The notes below the pieces were generated by a model that saw only the letters and a list, made by a program, of their open reading frames with translations, was not told the DNA's origin and ran no database searches. The position numbers were made by a program, and so were the translations under genes. Positions 54,830 through 63,947 of a DNA stretch of 64,000 bases are shown piece after piece. This DNA is from Pelobacter propionicus DSM 2379 (GTDB lineage Bacteria; Desulfobacterota; Desulfuromonadia; Geobacterales; Pseudopelobacteraceae): contig NC_008609.1 in assembly GCF_000015045.1 (NCBI RefSeq), positions 2,427,501-2,491,500 of the forward strand, given 5' to 3'. Position 1 is the stretch's first letter; each line of letters starts with the position of its first letter.

Positions 54830-56041
54830 TTAGATGCCATTCCTGGTCTTTAAATCATCCAGATAATCTGCCCATGCCTGCATCATCTTCTTTCGTTCCG
54901 CTAGATGTGCCGTTCTATTATATGCTCTGCCATTGGGATCTCTAACCGCGTGGGCTAACTGGTGCTCGATAAAGTCAGGCCTTACATGCAGTACTTCATC
55001 AAGTATTGTCCGGGCCATAGCCCTAAAACCGTGGCCGCTCATCTCATCCTTCTCAAAGCCCATACGCCTTAGTGCTGAAAGAATTGCATTATCACTCATG
55101 GGGCGAAGCGGTGAGCGAGGGGAAGGAAAAAGAAATTTGGAATGACCCGTTAACGGATAAAGCTCTTTCAGTATTTCAACAGCCTGAGAAGCCAATGGCA
55201 CAATATGATCGTTTTTCATCTTCATCTTATCACCGGGAATCCTCCACTCAGTGGCCTTAAAATCAACCTCTGACCACTCAGCTTTACGGAGTTCGCCAGG
55301 ACGGACGAAAAGAAGCGGAGCAAGCTTCAAAGCGCATTTTACCGGAAAGGTCCCTTGATAATCATCAATAGCCCTCAGAAGTGGTGCAACTTCTTTCGGA
55401 TCGGTAAGTGCTGCACGATGCCCTTTTTTGTATGGTGGCAAAGCGCCGATCAAATCTGAAGCACAATCCCTCTCAGCCCTTCCGGTGGCGACAGCGTACC
55501 GAAGCACCTGACTACAAGCAGAGCGGGTCCTGTGTGCCGTTTCCAGTGCGCCACGGCCTTCAATACGACGTAATGCTGAAAGCAGTTCTGGGGCTTTCAA
55601 ATTCTTTACAGCAACCCTACCTATCCACGGAAAGACATCACGCTCGAAATTCGACAGCATCTTGTCGCGGTAACTCTCGGACTTGTTCAATAAAAACTTG
55701 CCGTGCCATTCTCGGGCAATAACTTCAAAGCTATTTTCATCGCCTTCGCCAGATGACACTTTTTGGGCTTTTTTCACTTCACCAGGGTCAATACCATTCG
55801 CAACTTGTTTACGAGCGTCCTCACGCCTCTGACGAGCATCAGCAAGGGAAATCTCTGGGTAGGTCCCAAGCGCAAGCAACTTTTCCTTTCCGAACAGACT
55901 ATATTTTAATCTCCAGAGTTTTCCGCCGGTAGGTGTAATCAGAAGATACAGTCCACCACCGTCAAAAAGTGTGACCTGCTTTTCTTTCGGTTTCGCATTA
56001 CGAACCTGCAGATCCGAAAGCGGCGCAATCCTTTTAGGCAT
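54830..56041 (-). CDS. int: P4-type tyrosine integrase
   Basis: 403 aa from the ATG at 56041 (GGAGG upstream). The N-terminal arm-binding domain (DLQVRNAKPKEKQVTLFDGG) and DUF4102-like LGTYPEISLADAR give the P4-type. The catalytic set is visible: Arg in VRPGELRKAEWSE, His-x-x-Arg in SGHGFRAMART, and the Tyr in GRAYNRTAHL. Sits beside tRNA-Pro, whose 3' end faces it, the usual attachment arrangement. Intact, therefore possibly active. Confidence 0.92.
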   Translation of the reverse strand: MPKRIAPLSDLQVRNAKPKEKQVTLFDGGGLYLLITPTGGKLWRLKYSLFGKEKLLALGTYPEISLADARQRREDARKQVANGIDPGEVKKAQKVSSGEGDENSFEVIAREWHGKFLLNKSESYRDKMLSNFERDVFPWIGRVAVKNLKAPELLSALRRIEGRGALETAHRTRSACSQVLRYAVATGRAERDCASDLIGALPPYKKGHRAALTDPKEVAPLLRAIDDYQGTFPVKCALKLAPLLFVRPGELRKAEWSEVDFKATEWRIPGDKMKMKNDHIVPLASQAVEILKELYPLTGHSKFLFPSPRSPLRPMSDNAILSALRRMGFEKDEMSGHGFRAMARTILDEVLHVRPDFIEHQLAHAVRDPNGRAYNRTAHLAERKKMMQAWADYLDDLKTRNGI

Positions 56042-56055
56042 GGGATTTTCCTCCT

Positions 56056-56110
56056 TTTCGGTATACGGGTTTCGGTATCGGTATATATACCCAACCCACA
56101 TATACCGAAA
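56056..56110. repeat. Repeated TTTCGGTAT sites in the integrase 5' region
   Basis: TTTCGGTAT at 56056-56064 and 56070-56078, and in inverse ATACCGAAA at 56102-56110. Probably arm-type integrase or AlpA binding sites; the same nonamer is near the left candidate att site. Confidence 0.45.
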
Positions 56111-56154
56111 GTAATTGGATTTGAGTATATCTAAGTGAATTTCACTGGACAATA

Positions 56155-56187
56155 CAAAAAGAAAAGGCCTTGATTTCTCAAGGCCTT
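56155..56187 (-). terminator. Terminator after tRNA-Pro (island side)
   Basis: AAGGCCTTG (56164-56172) and CAAGGCCTT (56179-56187) pair over 9 bp; on the minus strand TTTTC-TTTTT follows. Terminates the ihfA-merR-tRNA-Pro transcript after island insertion. A further GTCCGG/CCGGAC dyad is at 56196-56213. Confidence 0.7.
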
Positions 56188-56220
56188 CTGTACTTGTCCG
56201 GATGATACCGGACTATTTAT

Positions 56221-56297
56221 TGGTCGGTGCGACTGGATTCGAACCAGCGACCACTAGACCCCCAGTCTAGTGCGCTACCAGGCTGCGCTACGCACCG
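56221..56297 (-). tRNA. tRNA-Pro (anticodon GGG)
   Basis: 77 nt including an encoded CCA (56221-56223). Acceptor stem CGGTGCG/CGCACCG, anticodon arm CTAGA-CTGGGGG-TCTAG giving anticodon GGG, and T-arm with TTCGAAT. Its first 10 bases are also the end of merR. It is the integration target of the island: the 3' part recurs, degenerate, at 21704-21722. Confidence 0.97.
56226..56244 (+). repeat. Candidate right attachment site, within tRNA-Pro
   Basis: GGTGCGACTGGATTCGAAC, the T-arm to acceptor stretch of the tRNA seen from the plus strand; matches 21704-21722 at 14 of 19. See that entry. Confidence 0.4.
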
Positions 56298-56656
56298 AAA
56301 CCCTTTTGCAACTGGCACTTAAGCACCAGCAGTTCTGCTTTGATATCCTTCAGAAGCCCGTAATAACCGGTTTCTGAATCCTGGTGGGATACCGCTTCGC
56401 CACGGATCTTCCCATGGCGATTAATTCTTTTCCGGACACCCTCGATGGTGAATTTTTCCGTGTAGAGGAGGCGTTTCACCTCCTGCAAGAGGGTGACTTC
56501 CTTCTTCGTATAGAGCCTCTGGCCGGTACTGCTCTTTTCAGGCCTGAGAAACTCGAACTCGCTCTCCCAGAAACGGAGCACCGAGGCCTTGACTCCCACT
56601 AGTTGGGCCACTTCACCGATCTTGTAATACAGCTTGTCGGAGAAGTCTTCATTCAT
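56288..56656 (-). CDS. MerR-family transcriptional regulator
   Basis: 122 aa. The MerR winged helix is at the N-terminus: [20 protein letters not shown], then [20 protein letters not shown]. The rest is helical, no metal cysteines. In this group it is commonly found after ihfA (recollection). The stop codon (TAG, 56290-56288) is inside the 5' acceptor/D region of tRNA-Pro, an overlap of 10 nt. Confidence 0.9.
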   Translation of the reverse strand: MNEDFSDKLYYKIGEVAQLVGVKASVLRFWESEFEFLRPEKSSTGQRLYTKKEVTLLQEVKRLLYTEKFTIEGVRKRINRHGKIRGEAVSHQDSETGYYGLLKDIKAELLVLKCQLQKGFGA

Positions 56657-56667
56657 GCCGCCGTCCG

Positions 56668-56961
56668 CTAGGCACTCTCGGCGTTTTCTACGTTGATGGC
56701 ATTCTTCAGCACTTGGCTTGGCTTGAACGTCAAAATGCGGCGTGCTGCGATGGTTATGGTTTCACCAGTCTGCGGGTTGCGTCCCCTGCGGTCAGCCTTC
56801 TGCTTGACAACAAAATTACCGAAACCGGCAATCTTGATTTTTTCGCCCGTTTCCAGCGTGCTTTTGATGATGCTGAAAACCGTTTCCACCATTTCGGCAG
56901 ACTCTTTTTTCGAGAAACCTATTTTTTGGTGAATTCTTTCGACGATGTCGGCTTTGGTCAT
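56668..56961 (-). CDS. ihfA: Integration host factor subunit alpha
   Basis: 97 aa: MTKADIVERIHQKIGFSKKE, GEKIKIAGFGNFVVKQK, RRGRNPQTGETITIAARR and the C-terminal TFKPSQVLKNAIN. Complete DNA-bending arm. Follows pheT, as in E. coli (pheST-ihfA). 11 nt before merR. Confidence 0.93.
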   Translation of the reverse strand: MTKADIVERIHQKIGFSKKESAEMVETVFSIIKSTLETGEKIKIAGFGNFVVKQKADRRGRNPQTGETITIAARRILTFKPSQVLKNAINVENAESA

Positions 56962-57042
56962 GACAACCTCAATCTGGTTTCTTTCGTAAGCTGCTAAAAG
57001 GAAAACCTATATAGCATGAGCAAATGTATTTCGCAACAGTTT

Positions 57043-59448
57043 TTATCTTATTGATACGTTTACCTTATTAACGAGACTGTCGCGTACCTTGGCATGGATG
57101 GCTGCGATCTCCTCATCCAGCAGGGTCCGCTCGAAGGAGCGATAACGGATGCGAATGGCGATGCTCTTGAACCCATCGGGAATACCGCTGCCACGATAGA
57201 CGTCGAATATCTCCACCTGCTCGATCTCCCTTGCCTTGACTCCCTTGACGCAGTCGATGATCCGATCCGCCGGGACCTCTTCGGGAACCAGCAGGGCCAT
57301 GTCACGCGTGCTGTCGGGGAAGCGTGACGGCACGGTAATGGCGGCCTTCCCGCGGCAGCAACTAACCAGCTTTTCAAAATCCAGCTCAAAACAGTAGATC
57401 GGCCTGTCCAGGTCAAAGGCCTCCTGTACGGCGGGATGAATCTCTCCCAGGGCGCCGATGCGCTCCCTGCCGACCACGATGCTGCAGGACTTACCGGGGT
57501 GAAAGTACGGCTCGGGGGTATCGGCAACCCACTTGGCCCCCTCGATGTGGAGCAGTTCCAGGATGTTTTCCACGATCCCCTTGGCGTCGTAGAAATCCAC
57601 CGCTTCCGCCCCATGGCACCATCCCTCCCGTTCCCGGGAGCCGGTCAGAGCAGCGGCGATGCGGATCGGCTCCTGGGGCATCTCCTCGCCGGCCCGGGGC
57701 AGATAGACCCGGCGCATCTCGAAGAAGCGCAGGTCCAGCGAGCGGAACTTGCTGTTGCGACTGACCGTCTCCAGAAGACCGGGGAGCAGGGTGGTGCGCA
57801 TAACCGACTGTTCCTCCACCAGCGGATTGGCCAGACTGATGACCGTGCGACGGGGATCATCGGCAGAAAGCAGCAGCCGGTCGGCAGCGCCAGGGTCGGT
57901 GAAGCTGTAGTTGATGATCTCATGCAGGCCGAGGGACACCAGGGCGTCGCGCACGCTGCGCTGCAGGCTCTGATGGAGCGTGGGGCGGTCGGAACCGACC
58001 CGGGCCAGGGGCATGCTGGTTGGTATGCGGTCAAAGCCGTTCAGCCGGGCGATCTCCTCCACCAGGTCGATCTCGCGCTCGATGTCCACCCGGTAGCTGG
58101 GTGCCAGCACTTCCAGGTTTCCGTCGGCCAGAGTCCGCACCGAAAAACGCAGGTTAGTGAGGATGCGGACGATCTCCTCGGTGGGGAGCGAAATCCCGAT
58201 CAGGGCGTTTGCCCGCTCAGGGCGCAGGGTTATGGCCACCGGTTCGACCCTTCCGGGATAGACGTCCAGTGCCCCCTTTGAAACGGTGCCGCCGGCCAAA
58301 CAGGCGATCAGTGAGGCAGCACGGTCAAGGGCGAAGGAGACCCCTTCGACGTCTATGCCGCGCTCGAAGCGGTGGGACGATTCCGTGTGCAGGCCAAGGC
58401 GTTTACTGGTGGTGCGGATGGAAGCCGGCTTGAAGCAGGCGCTCTCCAGCAGCACCGTGGTGGTTTCAGGAGATATTTCGGAATTAAGCCCCCCCATGAC
58501 CCCGGCCAGCGCCACGGGGCGCTCGGCATCGCAGATGACCAGATCGTTGCAGGTGAGCGTGCGTTCCTGGCCGTCCAGGGTGGTGAATAGCTCTCCTTGG
58601 GCGGCGCGGCGAACAACGATGCGCTGGCCGGCCAACTGGTCGCAGTCGAAGGCATGCAGCGGCTGGCCCAACTCCATCATCACCAGATTGGTCACATCCA
58701 CCACGTTGTTAATTGAGCGGATTCCGACAGCGCTGAGGCGCTTGACCAGCCAATCCGGCGAGGGGGCGATGCGGCAGCCGGAGATGTGGCGGGCGGCATA
58801 GCGCGGACAGAGGTCGCCATCTTCCACGGTTACGCTAATCCTGTTCTCCACCGAGTCATCGCCCTCGTCGATGGCGACCGACGGGGTGGTGAGTGTGGTA
58901 CCCAGCTTAGCGGCGATCTCACGGGCAATGCCGATGGCACTCAGACAGTCGGCACGGTTGGGGGTCAGACCGATCTCATAGAGCGTATCCTTCAGCCCCA
59001 AGGCCTGGAAGAGCGGCTGTCCCAGCTCAAGGGAGGGGGGGAGGATCATGATGCCGCTGCTCTCCTCGGCCAACCCCAACTCCTTTTCCGAGCAGAGCAT
59101 GCCAAAGGACTCCTGGCCGCGAATCTTTGATTTCTTTATCTTGAACTCGCCCGGCAGCACGGCGCCGATGCGCGCTAGGGCCACCGTGTCCCCGGCCGCG
59201 AAGTTCTGCGCGCCGCAGACGACGTCCAGCAGTTCCGATCCGCTGTTCACCTTGCAGAGGGAGAGCTTGTCCGCGTTGGGATGCTGTTCACGCGACTCCA
59301 CGCGAGCCACTACGACATCGTCCATGCCGGAACCGAGTGTGTTCATTCCCTCCACTTCCAGGCCAAGCATGGTCAGCATATCAGCCAGCTGTTCGGGAGT
59401 GAGATCAAAGTCGACGAATTCCTTGAGCCAGTTATAGGTAACATTCAT
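57043..59448 (-). CDS. pheT: Phenylalanyl-tRNA synthetase beta subunit
   Basis: 801 aa started at the ATG at 59448 (MNVTYNWLKEFVDFD), which is the family start; the longer frame upstream is rejected for lack of a ribosome site. tRNA-binding (EMAP-like) domain at 40-150, B3/B4 editing domain with MGGLNSEIS, B5 and the C-terminal anticodon-binding (FDX-ACB) with FPDSTRDMALLVP. Pairs with PheS. Normal length. Confidence 0.96.
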   Translation of the reverse strand: MNVTYNWLKEFVDFDLTPEQLADMLTMLGLEVEGMNTLGSGMDDVVVARVESREQHPNADKLSLCKVNSGSELLDVVCGAQNFAAGDTVALARIGAVLPGEFKIKKSKIRGQESFGMLCSEKELGLAEESSGIMILPPSLELGQPLFQALGLKDTLYEIGLTPNRADCLSAIGIAREIAAKLGTTLTTPSVAIDEGDDSVENRISVTVEDGDLCPRYAARHISGCRIAPSPDWLVKRLSAVGIRSINNVVDVTNLVMMELGQPLHAFDCDQLAGQRIVVRRAAQGELFTTLDGQERTLTCNDLVICDAERPVALAGVMGGLNSEISPETTTVLLESACFKPASIRTTSKRLGLHTESSHRFERGIDVEGVSFALDRAASLIACLAGGTVSKGALDVYPGRVEPVAITLRPERANALIGISLPTEEIVRILTNLRFSVRTLADGNLEVLAPSYRVDIEREIDLVEEIARLNGFDRIPTSMPLARVGSDRPTLHQSLQRSVRDALVSLGLHEIINYSFTDPGAADRLLLSADDPRRTVISLANPLVEEQSVMRTTLLPGLLETVSRNSKFRSLDLRFFEMRRVYLPRAGEEMPQEPIRIAAALTGSREREGWCHGAEAVDFYDAKGIVENILELLHIEGAKWVADTPEPYFHPGKSCSIVVGRERIGALGEIHPAVQEAFDLDRPIYCFELDFEKLVSCCRGKAAITVPSRFPDSTRDMALLVPEEVPADRIIDCVKGVKAREIEQVEIFDVYRGSGIPDGFKSIAIRIRYRSFERTLLDEEIAAIHAKVRDSLVNKVNVSIR

Positions 59449-59516
59449 ATGAGTAGCACCGAGAAGTAGTTGTTTATATTCGCACATGACGGATCACGCG
59501 CGGGGTTGACGAGGCT

Positions 59517-60533
59517 TTAGAACTGGCGCAGGAACCGCACGTCGTTCTCGAAGAGCAGGCGCATGTCGCTGATTCCGTATTTCAGCATGGCGATGCGCTC
59601 GATGCCCATGCCAAAGGCAAAACCGGACACAGCCTCGGCATCGTAGCCCACGTGGCGGTAGACCTCGGGGTCGACCATGCCGGCGCCAAGGATCTCCAGC
59701 CAGCCGCTGTTCTTGCAGACCCGACATCCCTTGCCGCCACAGATGACGCAGGCGATGTCCACCTCGGCCGACGGCTCGGTAAAGGGAAAGAAGCTGGGTC
59801 GCAGCCGCACGCCGGTCTTCTGGCCGAAGAGCTGGTTGGTAAAGATGGTCAGGATACCCTTCAGGTCACCAAAACTGACCCCCTGATCCACCATCAGCCC
59901 CTCGATCTGGTGAAACATGGGCGAATGGGTGGCGTCGGAGTCGCAGCGGTACACCGTTCCGGGCGCGATAATGCGCAGAGGCGGCTTGCGTTTCAGCATG
60001 GTACGGATCTGCACCGGAGAGGTGTGGGTGCGCAACAGCAGGTTGTTGTCCACGAAGAAGGTATCCTGCATGTCCCTGGCCGGGTGTTCGGGCGGAAAGT
60101 TAAGCGCCTCGAAATTATACCAGTCGTGTTCGATCTCCGGCCCCTCGGCGACGGAGAAACCCAGGCCGGCGAAGATGTCGCAGACCTCCTCGATCACCAG
60201 GGTGATGGGGTGTTTGCTGCCGCACCCCGGGCGACGTCCCGGAAGGGTGACGTCGATGCGTTCCGAGCGCAGCTTCTCGTCCCGGGCGCGTTCGCGCGCC
60301 GCGAACAGGCCGGCCTCGATACCGGATTCGATCTCGTCCCTGATGCTGTTGACCATCTGGCCCACAACCGGACGTTCCTCGGCCGACAGGGCGCCCAGGC
60401 CCTTCATGAGGGCGGTCATGGCGCCCTTGCGCCCCAGGTACTTTATCCTGATGTTCTGAAGCGCTTCTCCGGTGGAAGCATCGGCGATGGCCTGAAACGC
60501 TTCGCATCTCAATTGTTCAAGCTGTTCCCGCAT
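59517..60533 (-). CDS. pheS: Phenylalanyl-tRNA synthetase alpha subunit
   Basis: 338 aa started at the ATG at 60533. Class II catalytic motifs: SPMFHQIEGLMVDQGVSF (motif 2 region), GWLEILGAGMVDPEVYRH, and GFAFGMGIERIAMLKYGI (motif 3). N-terminal coiled coil (about 5-90). A terminator-like hairpin lies just upstream (60547-60581). Confidence 0.96.
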   Translation of the reverse strand: MREQLEQLRCEAFQAIADASTGEALQNIRIKYLGRKGAMTALMKGLGALSAEERPVVGQMVNSIRDEIESGIEAGLFAARERARDEKLRSERIDVTLPGRRPGCGSKHPITLVIEEVCDIFAGLGFSVAEGPEIEHDWYNFEALNFPPEHPARDMQDTFFVDNNLLLRTHTSPVQIRTMLKRKPPLRIIAPGTVYRCDSDATHSPMFHQIEGLMVDQGVSFGDLKGILTIFTNQLFGQKTGVRLRPSFFPFTEPSAEVDIACVICGGKGCRVCKNSGWLEILGAGMVDPEVYRHVGYDAEAVSGFAFGMGIERIAMLKYGISDMRLLFENDVRFLRQF

Positions 60534-60546
60534 GGTGTTTACCCTT

Positions 60547-60581
60547 AAAAAAAGGGAATGGGAGTATTTCGTCCCATTCCC
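60547..60581 (-). terminator. Terminator or attenuator between rplT and pheS
   Basis: GGGAATGGGA (60554-60563) and TCCCATTCCC (60572-60581) form a 10-bp stem; on the minus strand seven Ts follow (60553-60547). It ends only 13 nt before the pheS start, so it could be a simple rplT terminator or an attenuator of pheST. I saw no Phe-rich leader peptide or T-box sequence. Confidence 0.75.
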
Positions 60582-60613
60582 CAATGAATTGATCTGCACA
60601 GCACTACCACAAA

Positions 60614-60967
60614 CTAGATGCTGGCTCTGGCAACCCCGGCGATTTCCGAGAATCCCTTGGGATCGGAGACGGCGATATCGGCAAGCACCTTGCGGTCGAT
60701 CTCCACATTGGCCTTTTTCAGGCCGAAGATAAACTTGCTGTAGGACAGCCCATTAAGCCGCGACGCGGCGTTGATACGGGTGATCCACAGGCTGCGGAAA
60801 TCGCGTTTCTTTACGCGACGGTCGCGAAATGCATAGTTGAGCGCGCGGTCAACGGCCTCGGTCGCGCTGCGGAAGAGTTTGCTCCTGGCGCCACGATACC
60901 CCTTGGCAAGCTTGAGTACCTTGTTGCGCCTGCGTCTCGCTTTGAAACCTCTTTTTACACGTGCCAT
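60614..60967 (-). CDS. rplT: 50S ribosomal protein L20
   Basis: 117 aa. [20 protein letters not shown] and the [20 protein letters not shown] segment are diagnostic. In E. coli L20 represses its own operon by binding mRNA. Third of infC-rpmI-rplT. Confidence 0.98.
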   Translation of the reverse strand: MARVKRGFKARRRRNKVLKLAKGYRGARSKLFRSATEAVDRALNYAFRDRRVKKRDFRSLWITRINAASRLNGLSYSKFIFGLKKANVEIDRKVLADIAVSDPKGFSEIAGVARASI

Positions 60968-61042
60968 GTTCTACTCCTTGATCATGAATTTTGCCCGATC
61001 CACAAGGGGAGACTGTCCTCGTGGTTCTTGGCGTGGTCCCGC

Positions 61043-61240
61043 TTACTTGTACGGGATGAGACGTGAAATATTCTTCTGGTCCACATCGGACACCATGGAA
61101 GTACCACGCAGGTTGCGTTTGTTCTTACGGGTCTTGTGGGTCAGGATGTGGCTGGTAAAGGCATTACCGCGCTTGACACGGCCGGATGCTGATTTTCTGA
61201 AGCGCTTGGCAGCGCCGCGGTTCGTCTTGATTTTCGGCAT
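61043..61240 (-). CDS. rpmI: 50S ribosomal protein L35
   Basis: 65 aa. [20 protein letters not shown] and [16 protein letters not shown] match L35 closely. Between infC and rplT; upstream gap of 51 nt. Confidence 0.98.
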   Translation of the reverse strand: MPKIKTNRGAAKRFRKSASGRVKRGNAFTSHILTHKTRKNKRNLRGTSMVSDVDQKNISRLIPYK

Positions 61241-61291
61241 GTTCGCTCTCCCTCTCTAAATTGCTACTAAATAATCAAACTCTCGATCGAG

Positions 61292-61810
61292 TTATTTTTT
61301 GATCTTGGGGGCCACGATCATGTACATATTGCGGCCATCGACCCGTGGCTGGGTTTCGATAATGGCGATATCTTCCAGTTCGGCGGCAAAGCGCTGAATC
61401 ACGGCTCGACCGATGTCCATGTGGGTGATCTCCCTGCCACGAAACACCAGGGTCACCTTGGCTTTGTTCCCCTCTTCCAGAAAACGCCGCACATGCTTGA
61501 CCTTGAACATGAGGTCGTGGTCATCGGTCTTGGGACGCAACTTAATCTCCTTGACCTCCACATGGGCCTGCTTTTTTCGGGATTCCTGCTGCTTCTTGCT
61601 CTGCTGGTACTTGAACTTGCCGTAGTCCATGATGCGGCAGACCGGAGGAGTCGCGGTGGGTGACACCTCAACAAGGTCCAGTTGCTGCTGCTCGGCAAGT
61701 TCACGTGCCTTTGACAGGGAAATCACACCGAGCTGTTCGTTATCGGGGCCGATCACCCTGACTTCCGCTGCTCGGATGGCATTATTGATGTTTACGGTCG
61801 GTTTTGCTAT
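61292..61810 (-). CDS. infC: Translation initiation factor IF-3, probable AUA start
   Basis: 172 aa if read from 61810. The conserved IF-3 N-terminus (AKPTVNINNAIRAAEVRVIG, about 20 residues) is encoded upstream of the GTG at 61756, and there is no ATG, GTG or TTG in that stretch; the first codon with a perfect AGGAGGTG ribosome site at 7 nt is ATA (61810-61808). IF-3 genes elsewhere use AUU or another rare start for autoregulation. The C-terminal part (KTDDHDLMFKVKHVRRFLEE, DIAIIETQPRVDGRNMYMI) is standard. Confidence 0.9.
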   Translation of the reverse strand: MAKPTVNINNAIRAAEVRVIGPDNEQLGVISLSKARELAEQQQLDLVEVSPTATPPVCRIMDYGKFKYQQSKKQQESRKKQAHVEVKEIKLRPKTDDHDLMFKVKHVRRFLEEGNKAKVTLVFRGREITHMDIGRAVIQRFAAELEDIAIIETQPRVDGRNMYMIVAPKIKK

Positions 61811-61835
61811 GACTGCACCTCCTGGGTGGAACAGT
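61803..61835 (-). promoter_or_regulatory. Strong Shine-Dalgarno before the AUA of infC
   Basis: On the minus strand CCCAGGAGGTGCAGTC precedes ATA (61810-61808): the GGAGG ends 7 nt before. Supports the AUA start. Confidence 0.75.
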
Positions 61836-61863
61836 TCCGACGCCGCGAAACGGGCGCGGGCGT

Positions 61864-63774
61864 CTATCTGAAGTTCTTGGTTTCCTCTACGACAAAGGCA
61901 ACAAAATCCTCGGGCTTCATGGCCACCAGGTTCTTGCCGTCACGGAAGCGCGGGGTCACCGTAGCCGACTCCATCTCCTTGTCGCCGATCACCAGCATGT
62001 AGGGGACCTTCTGGAGCTGAGCCTCGCGAATCTTGAAGCTCAGTTTCTCATTGCGGAAATCACCCTGGACCCTGATACCCGCTTCCCTGAGGTGCTCCAG
62101 TACCCCCTGGGCATAGGGGATATGGTTGTCGGTAACGGTGACCAGCATGGCCTGAACCGGCGAGAGCCAGAGCGGGAAGTTGCCAGCGTAGTGTTCGATC
62201 AGCACACCGATGAAGCGTTCGATGGCGCCCAGGACGACCCTGTGCACCATGACCGGGCGCTTTTTTTCGCCATCGGCCGCAACGTACTGCAGGTCAAAGC
62301 GTTCCGGCAGGGTAAAATCGCACTGGATAGTAGCACACTGCCAGCGCCTGTCAAGCGCGTCTTTCAGCTTGATATCGATCTTGGGGCCGTAAAATGCGCC
62401 GTCTCCCTCGTTGATCTCAAAGGAGCGCCCCGTATCCTTGAGAGCCGAGAGCAGCGCCTCGGTGGCCAGTTCCCAGGCAGCATCATCGCCGATGGATTTC
62501 TCCGGCCGGGTGGAGAGCTCCATTTCGTACTCGAAGCCGAAGATGGCCATGACGTCGCTGACGAATTTCAGCACACCCTTGATCTCACCGTCCAGTTGCT
62601 CCGGTGCGCAGAGAATATGGGCATCGTCCTGGGTAAAACCACGCACGCGCAGAAGGCCGTGCAGCACGCCGGCGCGCTCATGGCGATGCACCGTGCCCAG
62701 TTCGAAGTAGCGCAGCGGCAGGTCGCGGTAACTCCTCAGATGGGACTTGTAGATCATCATGTGGGCGAGACAGTTCATCGGCTTGATGCCATAGCTCTGC
62801 TCGTCAACCTCGGTGAAATACATGTTCTCGCGGTAGTTTTCGTAATGGCCGGAACGCTGCCAGAGTTCCTTCTTCAGTATCTGCGGGCCGAGGACGATGT
62901 CGTAGCCGCGCTTCAGGTGCTCGCGGCGCTCGAAATCCTCCAGGATTGTGCGCAGCATGGCCCCCTTGGGGTGCCAGATCACCAGGCCGGCGCCCACCTC
63001 GTCGGAGAAGGAGAACAGGTCCAGTTCTCTGCCCAGCCTGCGGTGGTCGCGACGTTTGGATTCCTCCAGGCGGTGCAGGTACGCCTCCAGCTCCTTCTTG
63101 TCCGCGAAGGCCGTGCCGTAGATGCGCTGCAGCATGCGGTTCTTCTCGTCGCCGCGCCAGTAGGCGCCGGCGATGGAGAGCAGCTTGAAGGCCTTGATGC
63201 GCGAGGTGGAGGGAAGATGGGGGCCGCGGCAGAGGTCGGCGAAATCGCCCTGGCTGTAAACCGAAACCGTCTCTGCTGCCAGATCGTTGATCAGCTCAAC
63301 CTTGTAGTTTTCACCCATACCCGAAAACAGGCTGACCGCCTCGCTGCTGGAGAGCACTCTGCGCTCGATCTTCTGGTTGGCAGCCGCCAGTTCGGCCATC
63401 CTGGCTTCGATACGCTCCAGGTCTTCGGGAGTGAAGGGGGCGTCCATGTCAAAATCGTAGTAGAAGCCGCTCTCGATGGCAGGACCGATGGTCACCTTGG
63501 CCTGGGGGAACAGTTCCTTAACCGCCTGGGCCATGAGATGGGCGGCGGAGTGGCGGATGACGGTCAGCGCCTCCGGGCTCTTTTCGGTGATGATCTCAAC
63601 CCGGGAATCGTCCTTCAGCTCCGTCGAAAGATCGACCAGTTCTCCGTCCAGCTTCCCGGCAATGGCAGCCTTGGCAAGGCCGGCGCCGATGGAAGCAGCC
63701 AAATCAGCAATAGTCGAACCGGATGCAATCTCACGCTTCGAACCGTCTGGCAGTGCAATCGAAATAGATGACAT
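61864..63774 (-). CDS. thrS: Threonyl-tRNA synthetase
   Basis: 636 aa started at the ATG at 63774 ([19 protein letters not shown]), the start of the TGS domain. HRSAAH-like [11 protein letters not shown] of the editing domain, class II motifs ([47 protein letters not shown]) and the C-terminal anticodon domain are present. A GTG-initiated longer version (63807) exists but adds only 11 residues without a family match. Usual position before infC. Confidence 0.96.
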   Translation of the reverse strand: MSSISIALPDGSKREIASGSTIADLAASIGAGLAKAAIAGKLDGELVDLSTELKDDSRVEIITEKSPEALTVIRHSAAHLMAQAVKELFPQAKVTIGPAIESGFYYDFDMDAPFTPEDLERIEARMAELAAANQKIERRVLSSSEAVSLFSGMGENYKVELINDLAAETVSVYSQGDFADLCRGPHLPSTSRIKAFKLLSIAGAYWRGDEKNRMLQRIYGTAFADKKELEAYLHRLEESKRRDHRRLGRELDLFSFSDEVGAGLVIWHPKGAMLRTILEDFERREHLKRGYDIVLGPQILKKELWQRSGHYENYRENMYFTEVDEQSYGIKPMNCLAHMMIYKSHLRSYRDLPLRYFELGTVHRHERAGVLHGLLRVRGFTQDDAHILCAPEQLDGEIKGVLKFVSDVMAIFGFEYEMELSTRPEKSIGDDAAWELATEALLSALKDTGRSFEINEGDGAFYGPKIDIKLKDALDRRWQCATIQCDFTLPERFDLQYVAADGEKKRPVMVHRVVLGAIERFIGVLIEHYAGNFPLWLSPVQAMLVTVTDNHIPYAQGVLEHLREAGIRVQGDFRNEKLSFKIREAQLQKVPYMLVIGDKEMESATVTPRFRDGKNLVAMKPEDFVAFVVEETKNFR

Positions 63775-63897
63775 TGGAGTACCCAGTTTAAAACCTTTCG
63801 CCGTCACCGGCAGTTACGACACAACTAACGTCCGAAGCACACAATCACGGGAGCAGCGCGTCCCGCCTGAAAAGCGGAGTAGTGCAGGCTCCTGAAA

Positions 63898-63925
63898 CAG
63901 AAAAGGCATCGAACCGATCGATGCC
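63898..63925 (-). terminator. Terminator of tRNA-Val
   Basis: GGCATCGA (63905-63912) and TCGATGCC (63918-63925) pair; on the minus strand TTTTCTGTTT follows. Between tRNA-Val and thrS. Confidence 0.75.
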
Positions 63926-63947
63926 CCGACACTTCCTGCTGCTGTAA

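Noticed and set aside
62092-63771. Long plus-strand ORF (559 aa) within thrS
   Set aside because: Antisense shadow of thrS; composition typical of reversed GC-rich genes.
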